Assembly (NCBI GenBank): GCA_030998225.1
Contig: JAPYXD010000704.1
Location: 9,052,001-9,116,000, forward strand
Direction of reading: 5' to 3'
Origin: Diplolepis rosae
Taxonomy: Eukaryota; Arthropoda; Insecta; Hymenoptera; Diplolepididae
Length of the DNA: 64,000 bases
Under the pieces are notes generated by a model that did no database searches, was not told the origin of the DNA, and worked only from the letters and a program-made list of their open reading frames with translations. The translations under genes were made by a program, and so were the position numbers. Below, one piece after another: positions 38,201 through 48,594 of this stretch (within the stretch, counting starts at the first letter, position 1; every line of letters begins with the position of its first letter).

Positions 38201-41200
38201 AACACGAATTTTTAACTTAAACCCTCCCCCCCTATATCGAAGCGTACAAAAATCGCCGTCCAATTTGTACTCGGATTGTTTCTAACACTCGCAAGAATGT
38301 CTCTAATCTTTTTGGTAGCTGTAAGATTTATTTCCCGCCAAAATGCTAATTTGACTGGACTATATATATATATTTAGTGAAGTGTAAAATGGTTCCTGAA
38401 AATTATGATTTCAATAAAATGTGCTTATACGCAGGTCCAAATTGATAGAAAGCATAATTTTCGGTAACTAATTGAATGTAGTAAGTTACCTTTTTGTTTG
38501 AACAAATCGCATGTTAATAATTGGTGTGGCGTAGTGCATGGTCAGAAGCGCACGAGACTCACTCCCATGGAAGAGGAAATGCGCGTTCGAATCCCGACTT
38601 CACCAAAATCTAAAATTCCATCGACTCAATCAAGTAAGTGTGAAAATCAGCAAAACAAAACGTATTTTTACCGATCAAGATGAGCTTTCATACATTAAAA
38701 ACCGATCATTTTTAAAGAGTAAATTTCGAAGAAACTGCAATAAATTGTGACTCAGACATTTTTCTTGAAAAATGTATTATTCATTTTTTTAAATAGTTAT
38801 AATTCTTCTCCAGTAATTCTCCATAAAGGGTCTACTAATCTTTTTTTATATCTTAAAAAATCGTGATAATTCAGATAATGTGAAAGGCATCCTTTTTAGA
38901 TCGAGAAAACGTTCTTTTAACGAGGGCTAAAAAAATCGGTTCGATCGTTTGACTCTGTAGAAAGTCGTGATGCTTGTTTTGGTCCCATGGGGCATATGTC
39001 TCCATATTTGTCAACAAATTGGCAAGCTTGAATCACTCTCAATATTTCATCAACAGATCGCGGAATTGCAGGTTCATTAACTGTGACGTGTCTCAGTATC
39101 TGTTTTTTATCTATGACAAACAAAGCTCTTAAAGGTGTTCCTGTACTCTCGTCCAATATTCCATAGTCTTTAGATATTTTGTGATTTTTGTCTGATAATA
39201 ATGGCATATTCACTTCTCCAAGTCCCCCTTGCTTTCGTGGGGTTGTCGACCAAGCAAAATGAGAATATTGTGAATCTGTTGACACTGCAACGACTTCGGC
39301 CCCTTGAAATGACAATAAATTTTATTATTTTTAATGTAACCAGAAAATCAAAAATTCTTAATTTTTAATCAAAATTGATTCTGTTTTTAATTTTTAAAAA
39401 AACTCCTTAATACTTGGTCTTTAATGATTATTTATTTTGATATAAAGTCTTGAAAATGATCTTACCTAGGTTTTGAAATTCTTGAAAACTATCACTAAAT
39501 TGAATTAGTTCGGTTGGACACACAAAAGTAAAATCACAGGGGTAAAATAGAAGTACAAGATATTTTCCTTTATAATCATGTAATGATAATTCGTTTATTT
39601 GAGCATTTTTAACTGCTATACCTCTCCAAGGTGGGGCTGGGTCAAGTAATAAAGGTATTTTGTGAATATTAATTGTAGAGGCTCTTGTAGAAGAATCTTT
39701 ATCGTAACGAAGACAATTACTGTGGGGCATTATAAATCTCCCGAATCTTGAGTTAACAGAATTTAAATTAATAGAAAGATTTTAATGAGAAAGTAAAACT
39801 TAGAAATTTACAATATTGAAAGGTTAGTGCTCTATGTATTTTGTATATGAAACAGTGGAAGTTCAAACTTTTTATATATATAGGCATTTTATTATTGAAA
39901 ATGAGTCCGTTTCATCTATACATAAAATTTTTTCTACAGAAAGTGTTTTTTACAGAAAATACATAGATTTAATTTAATCGGGAACCAAAATTCAAAAGAA
40001 ATTTTTAGTTTTTAATTTTAATGAAGCTTAGGAAAGCACTATTTCTTTTATAAACAAACTAAATTCAGCACACAAAAATTATCTCTTGAAATAGGTATCT
40101 GAACAATATTCAAACTTTATGTTTAAAGAGTTTAAACAGAGAACGAATTTCGTCAAATTCGAAAAAAATCAGCAGATTAATTGATAAAAATATTTTCTGC
40201 AATAGATTATTAAAAATGAATTAAAATCCAAACTACAATTTTTCTAACTCTGGTAGGAATATGTTTAAAGCAAGATACAAAAATTGCAAAAATGTGACTA
40301 TCGTCGTAATTTTCTGTACTTTGTAAAAAATAGTCTTATTTGATAAAACGCTTCAAATTCTAGTAAAAAATATAGTTTATCTTAAATTTTCTGTAATTCT
40401 GTACAGCTTATGAAAAAATGTTAAACATTTCTTCATCTTTTTGTAGATAATTATTACAAGCTAAGTAAATATACCGGAAACTGCAGTTTTTTTAGATTTT
40501 GTGTAGTTTTGGAAGATGTGAAAAGTTATTACAATTTTCCACGAAAAGTTACGATTGTCACAATGTTGTCGTTTGTATTTTATTTTAAAAACACATGTCT
40601 ACCAGAAAAGGTTTTTCTAGAAATATTGTATTTTAATAAAATTGTATAAAGATTAATTTGCAATTTATGTATTTGCATGAGCATGTCGCATGAGTAAAGT
40701 TTGCAAGCCTATAAAGAATGTATGTATTTTATAAATGTAGTACTAAAGAAACGCAGATTTTCTAAGAGCTCAGATTGGTGTCTTTCTATGATCTAGAAAA
40801 CACGAAAGTAAGTAGTAGTTCGTAGTAAATCATTTATATATGTGTTGTCATATCATGAAGCTCCCAAGGGTGGAAGTGGATCTGAGTCTGGTACATTGAG
40901 GCGTAAGGAACGCAGTCGCAGCAAATCGCCATTCCGCAGCTTCCGCTGGAAAAAATCAGCTAAATCACCAAGCCTAGATCGCAGTGGTGTGAGTGATGAC
41001 GAGCACGGCTTTTCTGGTAAGCGTTTCATCCCTGCTTAAGAAATTTACATACATTTTTAATCCCTACAGTTTCAGGGTGGATGCTGGACAGTCGCAGGAT
41101 ATCATATAATTGTATCTCATTTAACACATATTTCAGATTATGTTAGATTGCATAAACATCTTATCATTGGACACAAATAATTTTTATACTATATTATTCT

Positions 41201-42097
41201 CATTAAAATAATACATATATTACTAATATTTCAGATTGTTCAAAGGGATTAATTCATAATGTTAAGTCCCACTAACTTAATCAATTATTGATAGGTATCG
41301 TCTCGTATTGTAGTTACATATTTCTTAGATTTATGTTTTTCATAGCTTTAAAAATGCCAATTTCAATTTCACAATTGCATAGCATTTGCTACGAAATCAC
41401 TTAGCCTCACGCAACTTTTGTATTAATTCTTAATAATCAGTGGATGTCTTATTTATTTTAAGATTTATTCTTACAGAGCAAAGAAGTCCAACTGGTGATG
41501 AATACGAGGGAACGTTGGTGAGGAAACACGAGTGGGAAAGCACCACGAAAAAGGCATCTAATAGATCTTGGGACAAAGTTTACATGGTTGTACGGGGACA
41601 AAATTTGGTTGCGTACAAGGATCAAAAATCTTACAAGTCTGCTCCTGATCAACCGTACAAAGGAGAAGCTTCTCTGGACCTTAGAGGAGCTACAATTGTT
41701 GTAGCAAGCGATTACACCAAGAAGAAGCACGTATTCCGAGTAAAGTAAGTATCAACATAATTAGAGTATTACATGTATTTCAATATTTTATAAATTATAA
41801 TGTAAATATATCGAAACAATATATACAGTTAACATTGAATCATCACAAAATATATTCTTTCTATCTTTGGAAAAGAAAAAAAAATAATCAATTTTATTCT
41901 CTCTTTACAGGGCGCAAAGTGGCGCCGACTTCCTGTTCCAAGCTAAAGATGATACTGAGATGCAAGAGTGGCTTGCGGCATTGAATCAAGCCGCACAGGG
42001 TACGTCGGGTGCAAGTTCATCTAGAGCTCACACACTGCCAGCACCAACGCAAGCTGAGACCAAGCGGCGAAGCTTCTTCACTCTCAAGAAAAAGTAA
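29069..42097 (+). CDS. beta-Spec: Beta-spectrin (gene span, coding part)
   Basis: Beta-spectrin pairs with alpha-spectrin to make the tetramers of the cortical membrane skeleton; it binds actin with its N-terminus, ankyrin through its middle repeats and phosphoinositides through a PH domain. The core coding exons are 29069-29204, 29289-35195, 35278-35369, 35445-35549, 35689-35831, 35909-35958, 41477-41744 and 41911-42097. They join in frame to about 2295 codons, the expected size for insect beta-Spec. The start ATG has A at -3 and opens with the conserved [23 protein letters not shown] follows. Two CH domains lie at about residues 55-275, 17 spectrin repeats at about 300-2080, and a PH domain at about 2150-2260. 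Two cassette exons and three alternative ends are described separately. A peroxiredoxin gene is nested on the other strand in an intron. Identification is very secure; the choice of exons between 35.96 and 41.47 kb is less so. Confidence 0.96.
29289..35195 (+). CDS. beta-Spec: Beta-spectrin giant exon: CH1-CH2 and spectrin repeats
   Basis: A single 5907-base exon without internal stop codes about residues 46-2014. CH1 contains [20 protein letters not shown] and CH2 contains [17 protein letters not shown]; together they bind F-actin. The spectrin repeats that follow are about 106 residues each, with the usual tryptophan in helix A (for example [20 protein letters not shown]) and heptad patterning. 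The stretch [20 protein letters not shown] belongs to the ankyrin-binding part of the chain in the family. The exon ends in the conserved [10 protein letters not shown] at a GTATGC donor; the few codons beyond it before a stop are intronic. Antisense and shifted open frames in this interval are shadows. Confidence 0.97.
35278..35958 (+). CDS. beta-Spec: Beta-spectrin exons for tetramer site and linker
   Basis: Four small exons: 35278-35369, 35445-35549, 35689-35831 and 35909-35958. The first two complete the partial repeat 17 ([20 protein letters not shown], then [20 protein letters not shown]), which pairs with the N-terminus of alpha-spectrin to form tetramers. The third is a highly charged [17 protein letters not shown] helix followed by an Ala-rich run and a Ser/Thr/Pro linker. 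The fourth is a short Gly/Glu-rich piece ending in DGH and leaving phase 1. All borders are GT-AG and join in frame. This acidic linker, absent from the conserved core, separates the repeats from the PH domain. Confidence 0.9.
36420..36476 (+). CDS. beta-Spec: Beta-spectrin putative cassette exon A (19 codons)
   Basis: Between acceptor CTGCAG (ending 36419) and donor GTGAGT (36477) lies a 57-base, phase 1 to phase 1 exon that would insert [19 protein letters not shown] into the linker before the PH domain. Length divisible by three and matching phases on both sides allow skipping without a frameshift. The polypyrimidine tract lies some 40 bases upstream of the chosen AG. The peptide is Pro/Thr-rich with a basic RKAS that could be phosphorylated. 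It is inferred from splice signals and frame only. Confidence 0.6.
36819..36904 (+). CDS. beta-Spec: Beta-spectrin putative alternative terminal exon, PH-less end
   Basis: After a good acceptor (TATTTCAG, ending 36818) the phase 1 frame reads [11 protein letters not shown], continues as [17 protein letters not shown] and reaches a TAG at 36902-36904. An AATAAA follows near 36985. Used as a last exon, it would give a short beta-spectrin lacking the PH domain, as the short C-terminal forms of vertebrate beta-spectrins do. The sequence also has a possible donor after ATACAG (GTGATG at 36851), but that leaves the wrong phase for the PH exon. Transcript support is needed; the call is tentative. 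Confidence 0.4.
37349..38315. mobile_element. 0.97-kb palindromic MITE inside beta-spectrin intron
   Basis: The ends CCAAAAAAATTAGAGACATT and the mirrored right end are flanked by TA on both sides (37347-37348 and 38316-38317). The arms stay complementary to the centre near 37830; phrases include AAACCCTCCCCCC on the right and its reverse complement on the left. The open frames of about 90 codons on either strand are the two arms read in opposite directions and are not genes. Its place in the intron means the beta-spectrin pre-mRNA would contain a hairpin with an arm of about 480 bp. Confidence 0.85.
38522..38604 (+). tRNA. tRNA-like fragment or tRNA-derived SINE head
   Basis: TGGCGTAGTGCATGG (38526-38540) fits the RNA polymerase III A box and GTTCGAATCC (38585-38594) the B box, and the ends GGTG and CACC can pair. 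However, the T-stem has mismatches and the distance between boxes is about 45 bases, so a normal cloverleaf with a clear anticodon does not form. I read it as a decayed tRNA or the head of a tRNA-derived SINE, not a working tRNA. The downstream sequence shows no A-rich tail. Confidence 0.45.
38917..39730 (-). CDS. Typical 2-Cys peroxiredoxin, nested on opposite strand
   Basis: Thiol peroxidase that reduces hydrogen peroxide using a peroxidatic cysteine and, in the partner subunit, a resolving cysteine recycled by thioredoxin. The exons are 39466-39730 and 38917-39302 on the minus strand, joined across a 163-base GT-AG intron into 216 codons. The active-site motif [12 protein letters not shown] puts the peroxidatic Cys at residue 71 with Thr68; the catalytic Arg is in [11 protein letters not shown] (Arg111), and the resolving Cys is Cys192 in GDICPMG. 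The family usually has CPANW here, so this tail is divergent. GGLG is present and the C-terminus ends FFSPR. The first 30 residues lack a clear signal peptide. It lies wholly inside a beta-spectrin intron and is intact. Which subtype (cytosolic or mitochondrial) it is cannot be settled; the ATG used is the first in frame. Confidence 0.9.
40861..41016 (+). CDS. beta-Spec: Beta-spectrin putative cassette exon B, basic Ser/Arg-rich
   Basis: A 156-base exon between an AAG acceptor (ending 40860, weak pyrimidine tract) and the donor GTAAGC (41017). It is phase 1 to phase 1, so it can be included or skipped in frame. It encodes 52 residues: [20 protein letters not shown], then [19 protein letters not shown] and an acidic tail ending DDEHGFS. 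The peptide is strongly basic with several RxxS and KSP contexts, suggesting a regulated membrane or phosphorylation segment just before the PH domain. Codon use and the lack of stops in a GC-richer island support real coding sequence. Function is inferred. Confidence 0.75.
41477..42097 (+). CDS. beta-Spec: Beta-spectrin PH-domain exons and main C-terminus
   Basis: Exons 41477-41744 and 41911-42097 encode the pleckstrin-homology domain, from [20 protein letters not shown] through [10 protein letters not shown] to [11 protein letters not shown], where the invariant tryptophan of the last helix is seen. The domain targets the chain to phosphoinositides at the membrane. After it come a Ser/Ala/Thr linker and the conserved end [11 protein letters not shown], with TAA at 42095-42097. 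The TAA lies inside a perfect splice donor, GTAAGT at 42094-42099, so the same bases either stop translation or open an intron to alternative last exons. Confidence 0.93.
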
Positions 42098-42485
42098 GTT
42101 CGAGATTCAAACAAAGTATCATTTTTTTACAAAACTTTTCCCTATTGAATCTGCGAATAAGCCCCACTTTAAGAGAATATTATATATCTTGTATTTACTA
42201 CTTTTAATTAATTTTTGAAATAATTTGTCCTCTAGGAAAAATTTAGATTTATTAAATTTGACTTAACAATAATCAAATTTTCTGAAAACTTCAATGAACG
42301 TTCAAAACAAATTGATAAACTAATATCATTAATAGAAATTAACACTGTTCATTTTTTTTTTCTTTTTTTTTTGTATTTTGGAGTTGTTTTTGTAATTCAA
42401 ATAATGTTGAATTAACTTATCAGATCAGCAAATGTCATCTAAATCATGTCCTCATTCCATTTCCATCGATTTATCGTTGTTTCAG

Positions 42486-42540
42486 TGGTAAGACAAAGAA
42501 CCATTTATACTTCAGAGTTTGTAGTGCACTTTCATTTTGA
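42486..42540 (+). CDS. beta-Spec: Beta-spectrin possible alternative C-terminus 1
   Basis: If the donor at 42094 is used, the acceptor TTTCAG (ending 42485) opens an exon that replaces the final lysine with NGKTKNHLYFRVCSALSF and then TGA at 42538-42540. An AATAAA lies at 42673-42678, which would make a compact last exon. It is based only on splice signals and frame. Confidence 0.4.
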
Positions 42541-42737
42541 ACTTTCATATTTTTCCAAGCTGACAGGTTCGGGTTACTTATAATAATAATCAAGAGTAAC
42601 AGAGAAGTTAATTTTGCTTTATAATAGAAAAAGAAGCTGGATTCTGTGGTCTGTTTTCGTTATCACTTTATAATAAAATAGAGCTTGCAGAGTGTATCGC
42701 AACACATTCGATCATACTTGCATTTATCATATTTTAG

Positions 42738-42774
42738 AAAAGCCAAAAAGTAGAAAGCGAAACCAAAGAACGTA
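42738..42774 (+). CDS. beta-Spec: Beta-spectrin possible alternative C-terminus 2
   Basis: The acceptor ATTTTAG (ending 42737) gives, after the same donor, KKPKSRKRNQRT and TAA at 42772-42774, a very basic tail. An AATAAA follows at 43042-43047. It is supported only by signals and phase; it may be mutually exclusive with the exon at 42486. Confidence 0.35.
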
Positions 42775-43041
42775 AGAAACTGTACACAATTGGAACAACA
42801 TTTAGATGCGGTGAGTCGCACAATATCCTACGTTGTTACCGTTATAATTCTGCACGATTCAGTGATAATTATACCACTTGTTTTTGTTAGTTTTGATTAG
42901 TTTCTCCTTATGATTATAGCTACTTTGGGAAACAACAGGAATGTTCTTCCAATTGTGAATGTGGAATGACATGATTACAGTCTCCGAGAAGAGACTACCT
43001 GGCATTCACAGCTTTTAGTCTCCTTTGCACTATTCTCGCTC

Positions 43042-43047
43042 AATAAA
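43042..43047 (+). terminator. Candidate polyadenylation signal of beta-spectrin
   Basis: AATAAA on the plus strand about 270 bases past the most distal candidate stop codon. A second AATAAA at 42673 could serve the nearer alternative exon. Confidence 0.4.
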
Positions 43048-43059
43048 ATGATCAAACTT

Positions 43060-46000
43060 AACTATTTCGAAATTTTAGGAATTATATTCTTTTAAAAAAC
43101 ATAAAATAAACTTAAAATGTTTAATAGAAAACTATACATTTTTAAATTTCTAATTCATCTAATAGAGTTTAGCCATATTTTTTTCATTATTACATAAAGC
43201 TGAATGCGGTTCAAGTTGAATGATTTATGTCATCAGTAAACTTTTCAAAACTCAGTAAACTTTCAGATCATAATTATTTAATTTGGACTGAAAATTTGAT
43301 AAAGAATAGTGCAACAAAATTCAATGTTAATGTAATGACTGTAGAAGGAATTAAAATGAGAGTCAAATAAGTTTGGATATTTTTCCAATAGAAAATGATG
43401 AAATTATAAACTAATTTAATAATAAATGAGTCAAATTTGATTTCATTATATTAATTTACAAAGAAATTATGAACTGAAATGTAATTTTGAAAATCTTGAA
43501 AGTGTTTTGCATTTGGGGCTATTTTAAAAATAATAACTACCTTGCAATTTTGAAAATCAAACAAGATGAAAACATGAAGTTTCATTTAAAATATGTATAT
43601 AAATTAAAAAGTTCTAGTATTTCATAATTAAACATTTTTAATTCCAGCGATAATCGATCGTAACCTTCGTTAATTAATAAAATATACTCCGACATCCAAT
43701 GCATAAGTCAAAAACTCAATTAACTGTTTTTTTATTAATAATTTTTCGTCTTTTTCAGTATTATCACGCTAATTATTTAAAAGTACAACTTCAGTAATCA
43801 GCGTTTGAAAATTTCAGACATTTGAAAATGGCTTGAAAATTCAATTGACTTGGGCTTATTTAATTTGGAATAGAGTAGGCTTTTGACTTCATTTTGAATC
43901 AAAATTTTATCTTTTTCTATTACGAATATATTCTATGAGAAACTAAATTGGCTCGAATTTTGAATCCTACTATAATTCATGTGTTTGGTATCTTTTTTTC
44001 AGATTTTTTTTTTTTTTTTATGAAAGTTTTTAATATCGAACATATGAAATACTAGTAGATTATTCAAGCTGTACATTTCCTAATATGACAGGTAAATTTT
44101 AGGTGCTTGTTCCTATTTTTTTATTTTCTTTAAACATTATAGATGCATCTAATTAGCTATTTTATCATTATCGATATGTTGATGTCGAAAATTTTTGTTG
44201 TATTATCGTTAGCTTACACCGCCATTTATTCCTAGTTATTTTTATTGTCACTTCATCCTTTGACATGCTTTCGCTACTAGATCAAAAAATTTTGTCTTAC
44301 TGCTAACATAATCAGAACTGTATTCAATCATTTTTAAAATTTTACGAGAGCCGTTTGATAAGTTTGTGACTTCCTACAAGATGTTTCTCTGATCACTAAT
44401 TTTTAACAATCTTTTGAAGTCGTCGTATCAGTATTTTTACAAAATCATGGAAAACACGAATTTTACGTCAAAGAAACTGAAGAAAAGCTTGTGGAGTATT
44501 ATGGGAAATCTGCTCCATCACACGGGATATTTCATAAGTGGTTTACTAAATTTCATTGTGACTGTACGAGCACAAATGATGCTGAGGAAGTGCATATTTC
44601 ATAAACTTTAGTTTACAATGTATAAGGATGTTTATTGTTTCGTTGAATACAGTTCGGATTTCAATTGTAATTGATTTTTCTGTAATGAAATTTTCATGGA
44701 TATCATTTCAACTAATTAGACACTTAATAAGAAGTGAATCGCAGAATTGAAAATTAGTTTTTAAGTTTTAGGTGTCCATACAAATGAAATTTAAACTATA
44801 TAATCACGTATTGTGTTTCCAGAAAATATTTAACAGCACTTTAGTATTCATTTAGAAATTACTTTTGCCCCTTTGAAGTGCTGAGAAGTTTGAATAGACA
44901 TTTAGATATAAATCAGCAGTAATTATTGATATTTCTAGTTATATGAGTATTTATCAACAAAAATATCAGGACTTTCCATGTCAGAAACAAAAATCTTGTA
45001 AGCCTCATCTCAATGTTTGTTTTTATTTTAAAAAGATTATTTTAATCTTTCAAAAAAATTCTTGTAATTGAAAAAAGTTTCCTTGAATGGAGTTCAGTGA
45101 GAAATTTTATATCATCTTTATTATATTTATTGTAAAATCATTTCCTAATTAATTGATAAGGTTTAAATTCAAAACAATGTTTAATACTGAAACTTATTTC
45201 ATATATTATTATCATATAAATTATATATTATTATTTATTTAAAGAATTGAGGGTAACGCGATTCGTGATTCCATCATGGAATTCCTTTATTTCGAATTCA
45301 TATCAACATGAAACTACTAGTTACTACATTTTTTGGACAATTATTTACAAAGTTTTCGTAATTTTTCAGTTAAATTGGAGCAGTGAAGTACGGTAAGCCG
45401 CCAATATGCGCCAGTGCAGCAACATGATCATAGAGAAATATTGCGTCGCTCTACTTCGTGAAAGCTACGTTAATAAATTATCAGAAGCTCTGGCCATAAA
45501 GTGAGGAAATCAAGTTCAATACAACCGTACTAGTTATATGATCAGGAAAACAAGATTGGCGCGCACTGTCCAAAAAGCACTACTCTATTCATTAGAGTTT
45601 GCACGGTTCTTATGAATTTGATTTTTTCTCTGATTTATAGACACTATAATATTGCTAAGATAGAGAAGGTGTAACATGCAATATCCCAAGTTAGCCTGAT
45701 CAATCTTGTTGGAAGGCTAGAATTTTGAATTTTTCACACAAAGTTCGTTACGAGTTGACGTACCAAAACCACCATAAAGTAGAAAAAAAGTTGTGATTTT
45801 GTACGATGATAGCAAATTTTTTACTCTGCTTCATGACTGTAATTTTAATATCGATTTTTTAATACTTATAACTTTTATATGTTTGACGTGTAAAGCAGAT
45901 GATTTAACAAATGAAATGTTTACTTTTAAATTATTATATCCTTGTTGATTTCTCTCTTTGAGGAAAAACTCGTTTTTTCAGAAAAATATTGGACGTTCTT

Positions 46001-48590
46001 GGGGTAACGCACAAAGTGTATTAAATGTGTAATTAAACGGTGAAGAAGTCGCTTTTGTAGTCGATAATGAATCGATGTACGTCGGTGTGACGGAAATATT
46101 GTACGCATGTTTTATAAAAGTATTTTCGTAGTCCTTGTGTTCGAACTGAAATTTTTATGCTCTTTATTTGATTTTAAGCATCCCAAATGCGTTTTAATTA
46201 CTGCCATGTATTTTAAGAGCTGTGCTAACTTGGGATGATGACGTATTATGAGATAGCTTTTAAAGAATGTTAAAGATGCAATGCTCCCAAGGGAGAATAA
46301 TCATATTGAACAAAAGATATTCAAAGCTGTAATGAAAAGAATTTCTCCTCTATATAATTCCGAGTATAATTATAATTATACAGAGAGATACGAATATTAT
46401 TTAATTATTTAGATATGGTAAAGGCCCTACTTCTCGTTAGACGAGTGCATGATGCGCGATTAAAGTGGAATGTGGAAAGTGAAAAAAACTGCGTAGACAT
46501 GGCCCTTCTGATAAGAGTTGAACACAGAATGTAGCATACTGGCTATACTCATTTTCTCTAATTGTTACTTTTTTTAATATTTATCAGAGTCAGGCCCCTT
46601 TTTAGATAATAAGGTGAAATTTCAAAACTACCCTGCCATCTTAGTTTTGAAATCTTTAATGCTACTACGCTTTCTTTAGTTTCGTCCTTCTTAACCCCCT
46701 TTGGCGAATTTGACTTCAGCTTTTTTTATAAACTGCTTTTTCGAAATTAAGATCGTATAAGCCTCGAACTGGAATGTAAAGCCTTGGAATACGTTTAAGA
46801 TTCCCCGAAGCACAAAATAATCTTTTAGATCTCTACATCTTGAAATTTATTCTTTTCTTTTACAATTTACCATCCTGGCTACATGTTTTTAATGTAAGAG
46901 TCGCATTGCTTGAATCACAAGTAAATCGGTAATAGTATTGCTCTGTGTTTCTTTATATATATATATGAAATAATAAGAACATGAATTAAGTTATACTGAA
47001 ACGAAGACGATTATTATAAATAATATATAATTCTTCTAAAAGTAATAAATGGTTTTTTTTTCGTTTTAAAATTAGCCTTCCTTGAATATAAAGATGAACC
47101 AGAAAAAATATTTCATCAGGGTTTGAAGAAAATTATTTATTTCTATATTTATCATTTTTAATTTACTTTGTTAGATATGAAAATTTGTATTCTTTATTGT
47201 AGAACGAGTAATAATATTTTAAATGGTAAAGTTTAGATTAGCTCCAATTTGTCCTAAATTTTATTTACTTCGGCTGATAATAACCCCTAATCTGAAATTA
47301 TCAGAAAAACCTCAAATTCATTTATTTGTTTAAGATGGTGGGTGTGACCAAAACTTAGGCATGCCATTTCTCTTATAAAATCAACGTATCGTATGAACAG
47401 TGATACATATATGCGTTCAACATACAATACACAAAGTTTCAAATTCTAATTTATTGTATGTCCGGCATAAAAATACTGAAACCTGTCTTTAGGTGAAAGG
47501 AAATTTCATGTCATGATTCTTAATTTAGCAGTAATCAAGTTCATTGACAGTCTAAAATTTTATTATTATTAGATTAGTTTTAGAAATACTTATTATATAC
47601 AATACTATTAATAAACATGTACTTCTGAGTACTGAAGGCTATTTGAATAATTCATATTTAGAGTAGTCTATGTTTAATCAGATTACAACTTTTATTTATA
47701 ACGTGATTTAACAATACTGACTTAGTCAATGAACTTGTAATTTAATCACTGATTCTACTGTATTGGGTATATTGATAAATATGGCCCTGATTTGATGACA
47801 TTCATTTTTGTGAATCATTTCATTTTAAATTCACTTGAAAATCATTTCATTGGGCATGAAATCATTTTTCTTAAATTTGAATTGGGCAAATTTTAAATAT
47901 AGAAGAACTTTGTAGAGTGAGACTATGCAGTTTTATAAGCTTAGGATTATATTATTTTACATGTTTACATTCTATCATGTTCCGAAACAAAAATAATGCT
48001 AATCAAAAGATTCCTTGTTCAAAAGAGCAACGTTATAAACATAAAATTAATGAAACTGTAGGTAACGTACGAGATCTGACCGGAAACTATCCGATCTTAT
48101 GTTAGACAGAAAAAAAAAGATATTCTGAACCAACGACGCTTATGACACATCAGAGCACTCTCTTTTCAAGGTAAAAACTTTCTTGCAGCGCAGCTCCCTC
48201 TTCCTAAATCCTCAAATCTCCTTCCGTTCAAGGACGATTTTAATTTAGGAATAGCCAAAAGGCATGCGAAGCTGTATTATGACTTACAAAGGCTAACGAA
48301 CTTGGTTTATATCGTGTTTTGTCTAAAAAATCTTAAATATGATCTTGGTCGTTTTTTCCTTGTTGGATCTTTTAATTAATTTCTTCAAAACTCCTATAAG
48401 TAGCATTCCTTATTCACTGTCTGACCTAGGGGGATGTGCTCAAGATGAACACCTTGTATCCAAACGATTCATCCTCAGAATTTAGGTTAATATTTCAGAA
48501 ACTAATGACTTAGAATTTTAAGATCTTCCCAAATAAAAAACCATGTACAGGATCCTGTATTAATTCTTGCACAGAAAAAATGACTAGATC
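43060..48590. other. Long AT-rich region without supported gene
   Basis: No open frame over 70 codons with coding character, no transposon ends and no RNA gene could be recognised in 5.5 kb. A (TA)n-like patch is at about 46955-46970. It could include a 3' UTR of beta-spectrin at its start. Confidence 0.5.
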
Positions 48591-48594
48591 TCTT

